Below are positions 8,682-17,400 of a DNA stretch of 64,000 nucleotides, in pieces. Both the position numbers and the translations under genes were made by a program. The stretch comes from Paenibacillus sp. 1781tsa1 (lineage in GTDB: Bacteria > Bacillota > Bacilli > Paenibacillales > Paenibacillaceae). Under the pieces are notes generated by a model that saw nothing but the letters and a program-made list of their open reading frames with translations, was not told the DNA's origin and searched no databases. Position 1 is the stretch's first letter. Each line of letters opens with the position of its first letter. The stretch covers positions 1,240,001 to 1,304,000 of the forward strand of contig NZ_JAMYWY010000001.1 of NCBI RefSeq assembly GCF_024159265.1, in the 5' to 3' direction.

Positions 8682-9743
8682 ATGAAGAAAACATGGATGA
8701 CACTGTTGATTACAGCATGTATGGTTGTGGCGGCGGGGTGTAGCAGCGGTGGAGACAGCGCGGGTGGAAGTACGGGAACAGATACAGGAGGCCAAACAGC
8801 AGCCGGTACGGAAACGCCCAAGATTGGTGTCGCTATCTACAAATTCGATGATACTTTCATGACGGGTGTGCGTAATGCGATGACCGCAGCAGCGGAAGGC
8901 ATTGCGACTCTGGATATCGTGGATAGCCAGAATGCACAGCCAACCCAGAACGAAAAGGTTGATCTGTTTGTGTCCAAGAAATACAATGCCATGGCCGTGA
9001 ATCCGGTGGACCGGACGGCGGCAGGTGTCATCATTGACAAGGCCAAGGCAGCGAACATTCCAGTGGTATTCCTTAACCGTGAGCCCGTAGCTGAAGATAT
9101 GAACAAGTGGGATAAGGTGTACTACGTAGGAGCAAAAGCAGAGGAGTCCGGTACGATCTCTGGACAGCTGATTGTGGATTACTGGAAAGCACATCCGGAA
9201 GCAGACAAAAACGGCGATGGCAAGCTGCAATACGTCATGCTGAAAGGGGAACCGGGTCACCAGGATGCAGAGCTTCGGACCAAATATTCGGTTCAGGCGA
9301 TCCAGGATGCCGGTATTGAAGTGGAAGCGCTGGCGGAAGACACGGCGATGTGGGACCGCGTGAAGGGGCAGGAGAAAATGCAGGCGTTCCTGGCATCCCA
9401 TGGCGACAAGATTGAAGCCGTTCTCGCAAACAATGATGACATGGCCCTGGGAGCCATTGAGGCATTGAAAGCAGCCGGTTACTTCAAGGATGGCAAATCG
9501 ATGCCGGTTGTAGGTGTGGATGCAACAGCTCCAGCCATTCAGGCTCTACAGGATGGAACGATGCTAGGCACGGTGCTCAATGATGCCAAGAATCAGGGTG
9601 CAGCTACGGTGGCACTGGCTTCCGTACTAGCCAAAGGTGAAACTCCAACGAAGGAAAATACCAAATACGATATTACCGATGGTAAATACGTCTGGATTGC
9701 ATACAAAAAGATTACCAAAGACAACATTGCCGACGCCCAATAA
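8682..9743 (+). CDS. mglB: Galactose/methyl-galactoside-type ABC transporter binding lipoprotein
   Basis: The 353-residue lipoprotein has the signal MKKTWMTLLITACMVVAAGC with a clean lipobox (VAAGC) and a low-complexity Gly/Ser/Thr linker, then a type 1 sugar-binding protein closely patterned on MglB: IGVAIYKFDDTFM, NPVDRTAAGVIIDKAK, VVFLNREP, LANNDDMALGAIEAL and VVGVDATAPAIQALQ. It captures a hexose outside the membrane and delivers it to MglC. ATG at 8682 follows GGGGGAGGT. It heads the transporter operon and a small hairpin separates it from mglA, which may set higher mglB expression. Confidence 0.93.
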   Translation: MKKTWMTLLITACMVVAAGCSSGGDSAGGSTGTDTGGQTAAGTETPKIGVAIYKFDDTFMTGVRNAMTAAAEGIATLDIVDSQNAQPTQNEKVDLFVSKKYNAMAVNPVDRTAAGVIIDKAKAANIPVVFLNREPVAEDMNKWDKVYYVGAKAEESGTISGQLIVDYWKAHPEADKNGDGKLQYVMLKGEPGHQDAELRTKYSVQAIQDAGIEVEALAEDTAMWDRVKGQEKMQAFLASHGDKIEAVLANNDDMALGAIEALKAAGYFKDGKSMPVVGVDATAPAIQALQDGTMLGTVLNDAKNQGAATVALASVLAKGETPTKENTKYDITDGKYVWIAYKKITKDNIADAQ

Positions 9744-9755
9744 CAGCACGAGACA

Positions 9756-9789
9756 GGGACGTCCGACATTCGGGTAGCGTCCCTTTTTT
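9756..9789 (+). terminator. Weak hairpin with T run between mglB and mglA
   Basis: GGGACG (9756-9761) and CGTCCC (9778-9783) are followed by TTTTTT. The short stem inside an operon suggests partial termination that lowers mglA-mglC relative to the binding protein, a usual stoichiometry in binding-protein operons. Confidence 0.6.
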
Positions 9790-9817
9790 GCCGGTCATAT
9801 GGAAGGGAGGAACCAAG

Positions 9818-11323
9818 ATGGAGTCACCTTACTTGCTGGAGATGAATGGAGTTTCGAAAGCATTTCCAGGTGTGCAGGCACTAAGTCAGGTCACATTGAA
9901 AGTGAAGCCGGGAACGGTTCACGCCTTGATGGGAGAGAATGGAGCGGGCAAATCCACACTTATGAAATGTCTGTTCGGCATGTATCACCCGGATGAAGGA
10001 ACGATACGCATCGAAGGAAAGGATGTAGATATTCCGAATTCCAAAGCGGCACTTCAGCAAGGCATATCCATGATTCATCAGGAGCTGAATCCGGTCCCGC
10101 ATCGTCCGGTGATGGAGAATATCTGGCTGGGTCGTTTTCCAATGAGGGGAATACTGGTGGACGAGAAACGGATGTATACCGATACACTGGCTCTGTTCAA
10201 GGACTTGAACCTGGATATTGATCCGAAGGCTCAAGCTGGAACACTATCTGTTTCCAAGATTCAATCGATGGAAATCGCCAAGGCGGTCTCGTTCAATTCC
10301 AAAGTTATTGTCATGGATGAACCCACCTCCTCCCTGACGGGCAAGGAAGTGGATCAGCTCTTCGCCATTATTAATGAACTGCGCAGTCGCGGCGTGTCCA
10401 TAATCTACATTTCCCACAAGATGGAGGAGATCCTGACGATCTCGGATGAAGTGACGATCATGCGTGATGGCTTCGTTGTCGGGACTTGGGATGCTGCGGA
10501 TTTAACGACCGATCTGATTATTACGCGCATGGTGGGTCGTGATCTGGATGAACGTTTCCCGGAACGCACCAACGTACCTGGTAAAGTGATATTAAAGGCC
10601 GAGGGTCTGACATCCAACCAGTCCAAATCATTTCGTGATGTATCCTTTGAGCTGCGAAAAGGTGAAGTGCTCGGCATTGGTGGCCTCGTTGGAGCACAGC
10701 GGACAGAACTGATGGAGTCCTTGTTCGGGCTACGCGGACTCGCTTCAGGTACGATTTCGATTCATGGGCACAAGGTGAAGATTAACTCCCCCGCAGCAGC
10801 GAAGCGTCATAATATTGCGTTGCTCACGGAAGAACGAAGAGTTACAGGGATATTCCCAGTATTGTCGGTGTATGAGAACACGATCATTGCCAGTCTGGGG
10901 CGCTACCAAAATCGCGTGGGCTTGCTGGATGAGAAAAAGGGACGGGAAGAAGCACGGGAACAGACGCAGAAGTTCAGAACCAAAACGCCTTCAGTTAACA
11001 CGCTGATTCGAAACCTGTCTGGCGGTAATCAACAGAAAGTTCTGCTGGCCCGCTGGTTGCTGACCGATCCGGAGATTCTGTTGCTGGATGAACCAACACG
11101 TGGAATCGATGTAGGGGCCAAGTTCGAGATTTACACCATTATTACGGAACTGGCTCGTCAGGGCAAAAGCATTATCATGATTAGTTCGGAGATGCCCGAA
11201 CTGCTCGGTATGTCGGATCGCATTATGGTGATGAGCGAAGGGCGTTTAACCGGAATCGTGGACGGAGCCGAGGCAACAGAGCAGGATATTATGAGGCTGG
11301 CCGCGCAGCAGCGGATGGCTTAG
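9818..11323 (+). CDS. mglA: Galactose-type ABC transporter ATP-binding protein (duplicated)
   Basis: The 501-residue protein carries two fused ABC domains. The first has Walker A GENGAGKST, Walker B VIVMDEPTSS and a degenerate signature (LSVSKIQ). The second has a degenerate Walker A (GGLVGAQRTEL) but an intact signature LSGGNQQKVLLARW and Walker B ILLLDEPTRG. This asymmetry is normal for MglA, RbsA and XylG. It powers hexose import through MglC. The ATG at 9818 follows GGAAGGGAGG at proper spacing; an upstream in-frame ATG at 9788 lies in the hairpin region and is unlikely. The gene is followed 15 bases later by mglC. Confidence 0.95.
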   Translation: MESPYLLEMNGVSKAFPGVQALSQVTLKVKPGTVHALMGENGAGKSTLMKCLFGMYHPDEGTIRIEGKDVDIPNSKAALQQGISMIHQELNPVPHRPVMENIWLGRFPMRGILVDEKRMYTDTLALFKDLNLDIDPKAQAGTLSVSKIQSMEIAKAVSFNSKVIVMDEPTSSLTGKEVDQLFAIINELRSRGVSIIYISHKMEEILTISDEVTIMRDGFVVGTWDAADLTTDLIITRMVGRDLDERFPERTNVPGKVILKAEGLTSNQSKSFRDVSFELRKGEVLGIGGLVGAQRTELMESLFGLRGLASGTISIHGHKVKINSPAAAKRHNIALLTEERRVTGIFPVLSVYENTIIASLGRYQNRVGLLDEKKGREEAREQTQKFRTKTPSVNTLIRNLSGGNQQKVLLARWLLTDPEILLLDEPTRGIDVGAKFEIYTIITELARQGKSIIMISSEMPELLGMSDRIMVMSEGRLTGIVDGAEATEQDIMRLAAQQRMA

Positions 11324-11338
11324 TCAGGAGGGAAACAG

Positions 11339-12358
11339 ATGAACACACAGATGATCAATCAAGTGAAAAATTATGTAACACAACGCGCCATCTTTATCGT
11401 ATTGATTCTGCTCATCATTGGTATAGCTATTGCCGATCCGAATTTTCTTGCCTTCTCTACACTGCGGGACATCTTACAGCAATCCTCCACACGGGCCATT
11501 ATTGCACTCGGTGCAGCCTTTATCCTCGTCACGGGTGGGGTCGATCTGTCCGCTGGAAGGGTGGTCGGGCTGACGGCTGTTGTATCGGCTTCGATGCTGC
11601 AAATTGATGAGTATGCGAACCGCTTCTTCCCTGATCTGCCCCACTTATGGGTGGGTCTGCCGATCCTTGTCGGGATTACTGCGGGTTTATTTGTGGGATT
11701 GGTCAATGGACTTATTGTAGCCAAATTACATGTGCCTCCTTTTATTGCAACGCTGGGTACAATGGTTGCCGTGTATGGACTGAACTCCATTTATTTCGAT
11801 ACGGAACCCAATCAGTCACAGCCGATCGGAGGATTGAGACCCGATTTTACCGTCATTGGCTCTGGATACATTGATCTGGGCGGGGGTTATTCCATCCCGT
11901 ATATTGTCCTGATTGCTATTGCGGTGGCCTTAATCTGCTGGGTGATCTTTAACAAAACACGTCTCGGCAAAAACATGTATGCCATCGGTGGCAACATTCA
12001 GGCAGCGCATGTATCCGGAATTCATGTAGCACGCAATCTGGTTGCGCTGTATGCCATTGCGGGTGCGTTGTATGGCCTGGGTGGTGTGCTTGAGGCAGCC
12101 CGAACGGGTGGAGCAACAAACAATTACGGTAATATGTATGAGTTGGATGCGATTGCCGCATGTGTGGTAGGCGGCGTATCGACAGCGGGTGGTATTGGAA
12201 CGGTACCTGGAGTTATGGCGGGTGTGCTGATCTTCGGGGTCATTAACTACGGTCTGACATTTATCGGTGTAAGTCCGTATTGGCAGTTGATTATCAAAGG
12301 ATTGATCATTGTTGCTGCGGTGGCTTTTGACATCCGTAAGTATATGGCGAAAAAATAA
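11339..12358 (+). CDS. mglC: Galactose-type ABC transporter permease
   Basis: The 339-residue protein has about eight to ten hydrophobic segments and the conserved loops of the RbsC/MglC family, for example ALGAAFILVTGGVDLSAGRV and the C-terminal YELDAIAACVVGGVSTAGG. It is the membrane channel for the sugar delivered by MglB, driven by MglA. ATG at 11339 follows CAGGAGGG. It closes the operon; a copy of repeat family R2 lies immediately downstream and its strong inverted repeat could end transcription. Confidence 0.95.
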   Translation: MNTQMINQVKNYVTQRAIFIVLILLIIGIAIADPNFLAFSTLRDILQQSSTRAIIALGAAFILVTGGVDLSAGRVVGLTAVVSASMLQIDEYANRFFPDLPHLWVGLPILVGITAGLFVGLVNGLIVAKLHVPPFIATLGTMVAVYGLNSIYFDTEPNQSQPIGGLRPDFTVIGSGYIDLGGGYSIPYIVLIAIAVALICWVIFNKTRLGKNMYAIGGNIQAAHVSGIHVARNLVALYAIAGALYGLGGVLEAARTGGATNNYGNMYELDAIAACVVGGVSTAGGIGTVPGVMAGVLIFGVINYGLTFIGVSPYWQLIIKGLIIVAAVAFDIRKYMAKK

Positions 12359-12374
12359 GATGAGCCTCAAGAGG

Positions 12375-12583
12375 TTACACCAGTCACTCTGATGACAGAA
12401 CAACCTTCTGATCGCTGTTATCCCCGGATTTTTTGATTCCCTTCTAAAGAAGTGAAAATCCGGGGATAAAGGCGAGGTGTATGCTTCCGATGTAGCTTTC
12501 TTTCAGAAAGCTTTTAGCTCCGCTTCTTCAGGTTATTTCTGTCCTCTACGTTATCGTGTAAACAATTTGTTCATCTTATATGG
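12375..12583 (-). repeat. Dispersed repeat R2, copy 1 (full length, reverse orientation)
   Basis: Read on the minus strand, this segment matches R2 copies at 22449 and 37887 over most of its length: GAGGACAGAA, AAGCTTTCTgaAAGAAAGCT, ACATCGGAAGCAT, CCCCGGATTTT paired with ATCCGGGGATAA, and GAAGGTTGTTCTGTCATC. The right edge retains the ATATAA...TTTACAC terminal sequence seen inverted in copy 3; the left edge has diverged. The CCCCGGAT/ATCCGGGG stem (about 12421-12466) may act as a bidirectional terminator for mglC and the opposing small gene. Confidence 0.75.
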
Positions 12584-12595
12584 AAAAAGCAGCAA

Positions 12596-12630
12596 AGAAG
12601 CCAGCCCTCGTAATATAGAGAGCTGGCTTT
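12596..12630 (-). terminator. Hairpin after the small membrane protein gene
   Basis: AAGCCAGC (12598-12605) and GCTGGCTT (12622-12629) form a perfect 8-bp stem just past the stop codon at 12637. The minus-strand tail is only modestly T-rich. Confidence 0.6.
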
Positions 12631-12636
12631 AAGTGT

Positions 12637-12972
12637 TTAACCATTGACCATCCAATCGATAACGGGGATAAATGGCCCTATCATGCACAAAAGCAACATA
12701 AATCCGGCGACGTTATAAGATAGCCGGGTACCGAAATGCGCACGATATTTTTTGGCGATCAGGAAGGCTGGAATCCAGAAGAGGGCTGCTACTACAAATG
12801 GAATGTGAAGTCCTTGAGTTCCATTGCTATAAATAGGCATGTTTATTAAGTTGAAAAGGTAATGACTGATCATAAAATTGGCTTTGCCCCATGGAAAGTT
12901 AAAGGCAAGGCCCATCGTCAGTACGAGCAGAGACAGCGTCCCGAAGCCCAGTGGTTTGCGTTGTGTTGTCAT
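12637..12972 (-). CDS. Small integral membrane protein, unknown function
   Basis: A 111-residue protein with three probable membrane helices: about residues 9-27 (LGFGTLSLLVLTMGLAF), 58-74 (IPFVVAALFWIPAFLIA) and 88-107 (VAGFMLLLCMIGPFIPVIDW). A basic loop (AKKYRAHFG) lies between the second and third. No catalytic motif or family recognised. The ATG at 12972 follows GGAGG with 7-base spacing, which supports a real gene. It stands alone, flanked by a hairpin downstream and about 250 bases of AT-rich DNA upstream. Confidence 0.75.
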   Translation of the reverse strand: MTTQRKPLGFGTLSLLVLTMGLAFNFPWGKANFMISHYLFNLINMPIYSNGTQGLHIPFVVAALFWIPAFLIAKKYRAHFGTRLSYNVAGFMLLLCMIGPFIPVIDWMVNG

Positions 12973-13230
12973 GTGATATCCTCCATAACCAAGAATTTAA
13001 CCTAAATTAATCCATTAATGTATTGTAACACAATAATGACCATACGTAGAGGAATTGTTTCACTTTTGACGATTACAATTACATCATATGTCCTATTGCC
13101 TTCATAACTTATACATTCATGCGAATTTGACCAGCCTCCATTAATCGACAACATCAGCTAATCATAATCGATATAATACATGTACATAAGTTGTTTGATG
13201 TGAGTTTTATGTCAAAGGGGGCGAGGCTAT

Positions 13231-14802
13231 TTGCTAAGTTACACGATGAAAATGGTAATTTTCCCACTGGGCTGTTTGCTTGTCATTCTGTCCTCTTATG
13301 TTCTAAGGCTCACCCCTCATTTGGCAATCATGTTGCTTTCGGGGATTTTATTGGTAGCAAGTATTTATGGGGAGAGAAGATATCCTGTACTGCGAAAGTT
13401 CCAATGGATTTTTCTTGGAATATTCCATTATTTCAGTGAGCTGAACTGGTGCAACATGTTGTATTATATGCTCATCCTTTCCATGATCCAGGGTAAACAG
13501 CGTGTAGCGCAGACCTTGCCCATTTCACTGCTGTTTATGTTGGAATATACGTTGATTCGCCTTTCCTATGTGCCTATAGATGCGTACACATTGCTGGTAT
13601 CCCTGTTTGATTTGTTAACCTCGGTTGTCATCATATTTTTATATCATACTTTGATTAACAGTGAGACCGAGAAGCGCAGACTTCGGGAAAAAAATCGGTT
13701 CCTCACCCTCCATGATCCGCTTACCGGACTGCTGAATTACGAAGGTTACATGGAGGTGCTAAATAAGACAGTAGAAGAACAACGCTCTTTTTTGCTTATC
13801 CTTTTGAACGTTAATAACTTTAGCGGTTTTAAAAAAGCTTCAGAAGATCCTTGGTGTACGGTAATCACAGGTACAGGCCAGATGATTAGCAATCATTTCT
13901 CCGAGGCCTATGGCATATCCCGGTATGCAGGAGACCGATTTGCGGTCGTTTTGCCGGAGATACAGGATGTGGAAGAACGAATGTCGTCTTTGCTATCCGT
14001 TCAGCTGCAAGGACTCCAGGTAAGCTACAGTATCTCTCTGTACCCGGAAATGTCGGATTCGTTGCAGCACTTTATGACGGTGGCAGAGGATAGACTGCTT
14101 CAACAACAGCGCAGCAAATGGCTGAAAAATGAAGAAGAAGTATTTCGTTCCGAAAGACTAAGGGCCGTAGGTGAACTGGCCGCGGGAATGGCTCATGAAA
14201 TTCGAAACCCGCTTACCGCAATTCGGGGATTCCTGCAGCTGTCACGTGGACAAGCGTTTAATATAGCGCCATGGTATGAAGTGATTATGGGTGAGGTGAC
14301 GAGAGTGACCGATCTGACGGCTGAATTTTTACAGTTTTCCAAACCACATGCCAATCACATGAAGCCGGAACAATTGGGCCACTGCCTTGAGCGGGTGATG
14401 TCTTTGACCGAGTCAGATGCGGCATCCCGTGGGCATCGAATTACGCTTGAAATGACTAATGAACCAGTCGTGATCAACATGGATCGGGATAAGATTGTGC
14501 AGGTATTGATTAATCTGATTCGTAACGCTTTTGAAGCGATGACAGACCCCGGTGAGGTTCATATGGATCTGTTGCAGGACGGAGACGCCGTACTCATCTC
14601 CATTACAGATACAGGTAGCGGCATTCCGGAAAATTCGCTATCCACAATCTTTAACCCCTTTTATACAACCAAAGAAGAAGGTACGGGACTGGGGCTTGCA
14701 CTCTGCCAGAAAATCGTTCAAGATCACAATGGTAAAATTACCGTCCATAGCGAAATGGGGGTTGGTTCCACCTTCACGCTTCATCTGCCCATGGAGCTGT
14801 AA
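13231..14802 (+). CDS. Membrane histidine kinase with degenerate GGDEF domain
   Basis: The 523-residue protein starts at TTG 13231, about 6 bases after GGGGGCGAGG; the later ATGs lack a ribosome site. Residues 1-140 hold five to six membrane helices of a 5TM/7TM-type sensor. Residues 155-300 resemble GGDEF (HDPLTGLLNYEGYMEVL) but the signature reads RYAGDRF, so cyclase activity is improbable. Then come HisKA with phospho-accepting His (AAGMAHEIRNPLTAIRGFLQ) and HATPase (NLIRNAFEAM, DTGSGIPE, TTKEEGTGLGLALC). It resembles KinB/KinC-like sporulation kinases. No regulator gene is adjacent, so it is an orphan kinase; its target is unknown. Confidence 0.9.
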   Translation: MLSYTMKMVIFPLGCLLVILSSYVLRLTPHLAIMLLSGILLVASIYGERRYPVLRKFQWIFLGIFHYFSELNWCNMLYYMLILSMIQGKQRVAQTLPISLLFMLEYTLIRLSYVPIDAYTLLVSLFDLLTSVVIIFLYHTLINSETEKRRLREKNRFLTLHDPLTGLLNYEGYMEVLNKTVEEQRSFLLILLNVNNFSGFKKASEDPWCTVITGTGQMISNHFSEAYGISRYAGDRFAVVLPEIQDVEERMSSLLSVQLQGLQVSYSISLYPEMSDSLQHFMTVAEDRLLQQQRSKWLKNEEEVFRSERLRAVGELAAGMAHEIRNPLTAIRGFLQLSRGQAFNIAPWYEVIMGEVTRVTDLTAEFLQFSKPHANHMKPEQLGHCLERVMSLTESDAASRGHRITLEMTNEPVVINMDRDKIVQVLINLIRNAFEAMTDPGEVHMDLLQDGDAVLISITDTGSGIPENSLSTIFNPFYTTKEEGTGLGLALCQKIVQDHNGKITVHSEMGVGSTFTLHLPMEL

Positions 14803-14855
14803 CGCGTATTACAGACTCAGGGGCAGCAGCAAAATAGTCATTAATCAAAACAAAA

Positions 14856-14894
14856 AAACGCCGCATGGGTCCTGAAGAAACCCGTGCGGCGTTT
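14856..14894 (+). terminator. Strong terminator after orphan kinase
   Basis: AAACGCCGCATGGGT (14856-14870) pairs with ACCCGTGCGGCGTTT (14880-14894), a 15-bp stem with one or two mismatches, preceded by A7 and followed by TTAG. It lies about 55 bases after the kinase stop. Confidence 0.88.
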
Positions 14895-15057
14895 AGTATT
14901 TCGATTAAACTAACGTGCAGAATCCACATCGATTCAGTTTATTTCAGCTATCTAGGAGTGTGAATCAAAATAAAGCAAGCGATATGATGCTGGATGTCAG
15001 CGTCTAAAAAGTCTGAAGTTTAAGCCAGCTGACCCGGGCGAAGGGGGAGTCGATTTT

Positions 15058-15252
15058 CTAAGGAACAGAGGACGTCTTATTTGGCCCTTAGGTCCTTACT
15101 TTAATTTGTAAGAAACTTCAGAAACGTTATTTCCTAAAAAAACATGAAAAAAACGCTGAAAACGGCTGTTTACTCGGATATAACGTGGCTCTGGTTCCTT
15201 AGATTTCTGAAGGAGCTTCAAAAGCTTGAATAAGACGCCTCAGATTCGTTAG
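15058..15252. repeat. Dispersed repeat R1, copy A (four 25-bp units, 50/70/50 spacing)
   Basis: Units: 15058-15082 and 15108-15132 read forward (CTAAGGAAC...CGTCTTATTT type); 15178-15202 and 15228-15252 read as inverted copies (AATAAGACGCC...ATTCGTTAG type). Starts are spaced exactly 50, 70 and 50 bp. Three more copies with the same geometry lie at 31048, 31357 and 61092. The element sits in a gene-free gap between two convergent operons. Function unknown; it could be a protein-binding array, a folded RNA or a relic mobile element. Confidence 0.85.
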
Positions 15253-15284
15253 AGCTCGCCCCATACTCTGCTCAACTGCGAGCA

Positions 15285-15396
15285 GGAAGATTCCTCCGGC
15301 CCGCCCCAAGCGGGAAGACTCCTCCGGTCCGCCCCAAGCGGGAAAATTCCTCCGGCCCATACCAAGCGGGAGATTCCTCCAATCCCGTTTGGTGCG
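15285..15396. repeat. 28-bp tandem repeat, about four units
   Basis: GGAAGATTCCTCCGGCCCGC-type units begin at 15285, 15313, 15341 and 15369, each ending CCAAGCGG. The last unit is partly degenerate. The period is not a multiple of three, so the open frames across it on the minus strand are unlikely to be genes. It lies 33 bases after R1 copy A. Confidence 0.85.
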
Positions 15397-15567
15397 AAGT
15401 GGAGTTTTTCATGTGGAATGGAGAAAATCCGCTCTCGTAGCGTATTAATCGCTTGTTCGCATACAAAGGAAATGACCTCGCACATTCAGCGTTCAGGATA
15501 CAGCGAACTTGCATGCTCCGAACGGGCTAAGATCCGCTTGGGCATGCAGTAGCTTCGCAGACACGTT

Positions 15568-17400
15568 TTAGTTCGACTTATTCAACTGTCCCTGATGTAA
15601 CTGATAGTAGAATCCTTGTTGCTGCATCAGCTCATCATGGCTTCCCCGTTCGGCGATCTGTCCATCATCAATGACGAGAATCTGATCCGCTTCACGAATC
15701 GTGCTCAGTCTGTGGGCGATGACAAAGCTGGTACGATCTTTCATTAATGTGCGCATCGCTTCCTGGATCTGCATCTCTGTACGCGTATCGATGCTGCTCG
15801 TTGCCTCATCCAGAATAAGAATGGCCGGATCAGCCAGAATTGCCCGGGCAATGGTCAACAACTGTCGTTGTCCCTGGCTCAGATTGCTTCCCCCGGAAAT
15901 GATGGGGGTGTCGTAGCCCTGCGACAGTTTGCGGATGAATGAGTGTGCATTCGCAAGCATAGCTGCTTGCCTGATCTGTTCATCGGTTGCGTCCGGCTTG
16001 CCATAGGCGAGATTGTCGCGAATGGTACCCGAGAACAGGTAGGCATCCTGAAGTACAATGCCGAGTTGCCGACGGAGTTGATCCTTCTCCAGTTCTGAGA
16101 TGTCACATCCATCGATGGTAATCCGTCCGCCTGTAATCTCGTAGAAACGGGGTAACAGATTGATAATGGTCGTTTTGCCTGCACCGGTGGGTCCAACAAG
16201 TGCAATCATCTCGCCAGGTTTTGCAGTAAAACTGACCTTCTTCAGAATGTCTCGCTCCGCACTGTACCCGAAGGACACATCCTCAAATACAACTTTACCT
16301 TGAATCTGATCCAGTTGTTTCTTCTGTTCCTCCACATATTCGCCAGGCGTATCCATGATGTGAAACACACGTTCAGCACCAGCAATTGCAGCCTGAATCA
16401 GATTGTACTGATTGGCCAGATCGTTCAGCGGCCGCTCAATCTGGCGGGAGTATGCGAGAAAACTGACGATTAGTCCGATGGATGTCAGATTATGATAAGC
16501 CATCCATCCACCTACAGAAGCCAGTATGGCAAAACCAATATTGTTCATCACGTTCATCGTAGGTCCAACCAAACCCGAAACAGTCTGGGCCTGGGTGCTG
16601 GATGTGCGAAGTTTCTCGTTCAGGTTCTTGAAATGTTGATGTGCCTGATCCTGACGGTTATAAGCCGCTACGACTTTCTGTCCAGCAATGGTTTCCTGAG
16701 CAAACCCGTTAAGCTCACCAAGTAATTTCTGCTGAGCGGTGAAGTGTTTGCGTGTTCTTGACGCGATTAGGCGAGTGGCGATGGTAATCAAGGGTACGGT
16801 CACCAGACTGAGCAGGGTAAGCCGAACATCGAGTGCAAACATAATGGACAAAGAGCCAACGAGCAGGATGGCGCTGGACATCAATTGGGTTACGCTTTGA
16901 TTCAGCGTTGTAGATACGTTATCGATATCATTGGTGGCCCGGCTCATCAGATCCCCGCTTTGATTTTTATCAAAAAAGCTAACAGGCAGCTCTTGCAGTC
17001 GGGAGAACAACGCATGACGCAGATCTTTAACGGTCAGTTGGGACACACCAATCATGACATAGGATTGAGCCCACATCAGGAGTGAGCCAAGGACATAAAC
17101 ACTCAGCAAGAGGAGACATTCTTTCAGCAAACCCGCTGTTACTTTGGGAACGATATGTTCGTTAACGGCGCGGCCGAGAAGGTAAGGTCCTGCCAGATTG
17201 AGCAGTGTTCCAAGAGCCGTCAGCACTAATGCAGCAATGACTCCTTTGCGATGACGTCCCATGTATGACCATACCCGGATTAGGGCGTGGCGAGCATTTT
17301 TGGCTCTGACTTTGGGAACAGGTCCTCTGCCCGCAGGTCCGGGTCTTCCGATGGGAGGCACGACCGTTTGTTGTATGGAGGAAGAGGCAGGTTTAGCCAA
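15568..17400 (-). CDS. ABC exporter half-transporter, second subunit (YfiC-like)
   Basis: About 610 residues: a proline-rich N-terminal tail (PPIGRPGPAGRGPVPK), six membrane helices (about 55-330), then an ABC domain with Walker A GPTGAGKTT, signature LSQGQRQLLTIARA, Walker B ILILDEATSS and H-loop His in FVIAHRLS. The chosen TTG start at 17400 overlaps the upstream gene by 8 bases (TTGGCTAA) and lies 9 bases after AAGGAGG; an ATG at 17409 abuts that site and fits less well. Tight coupling to the upstream half-transporter indicates a heterodimeric multidrug or lipid exporter, probably repressed by the MarR protein at 19718. Confidence 0.93.
   Translation of the reverse strand: MAKPASSSIQQTVVPPIGRPGPAGRGPVPKVRAKNARHALIRVWSYMGRHRKGVIAALVLTALGTLLNLAGPYLLGRAVNEHIVPKVTAGLLKECLLLLSVYVLGSLLMWAQSYVMIGVSQLTVKDLRHALFSRLQELPVSFFDKNQSGDLMSRATNDIDNVSTTLNQSVTQLMSSAILLVGSLSIMFALDVRLTLLSLVTVPLITIATRLIASRTRKHFTAQQKLLGELNGFAQETIAGQKVVAAYNRQDQAHQHFKNLNEKLRTSSTQAQTVSGLVGPTMNVMNNIGFAILASVGGWMAYHNLTSIGLIVSFLAYSRQIERPLNDLANQYNLIQAAIAGAERVFHIMDTPGEYVEEQKKQLDQIQGKVVFEDVSFGYSAERDILKKVSFTAKPGEMIALVGPTGAGKTTIINLLPRFYEITGGRITIDGCDISELEKDQLRRQLGIVLQDAYLFSGTIRDNLAYGKPDATDEQIRQAAMLANAHSFIRKLSQGYDTPIISGGSNLSQGQRQLLTIARAILADPAILILDEATSSIDTRTEMQIQEAMRTLMKDRTSFVIAHRLSTIREADQILVIDDGQIAERGSHDELMQQQGFYYQLHQGQLNKSN

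Noticed and set aside
8439..9401. 320-residue open frame antisense to mglB
   Set aside because: It lies wholly opposite strong coding sequence, its residue mix (His, Cys, Arg rich) is not protein-like, and there is no ribosome site.
15249..15514. Short minus-strand open frames of 78-80 residues
   Set aside because: They run through the 28-bp tandem repeat, whose period shifts the frame, and have no ribosome site or recognisable domain.
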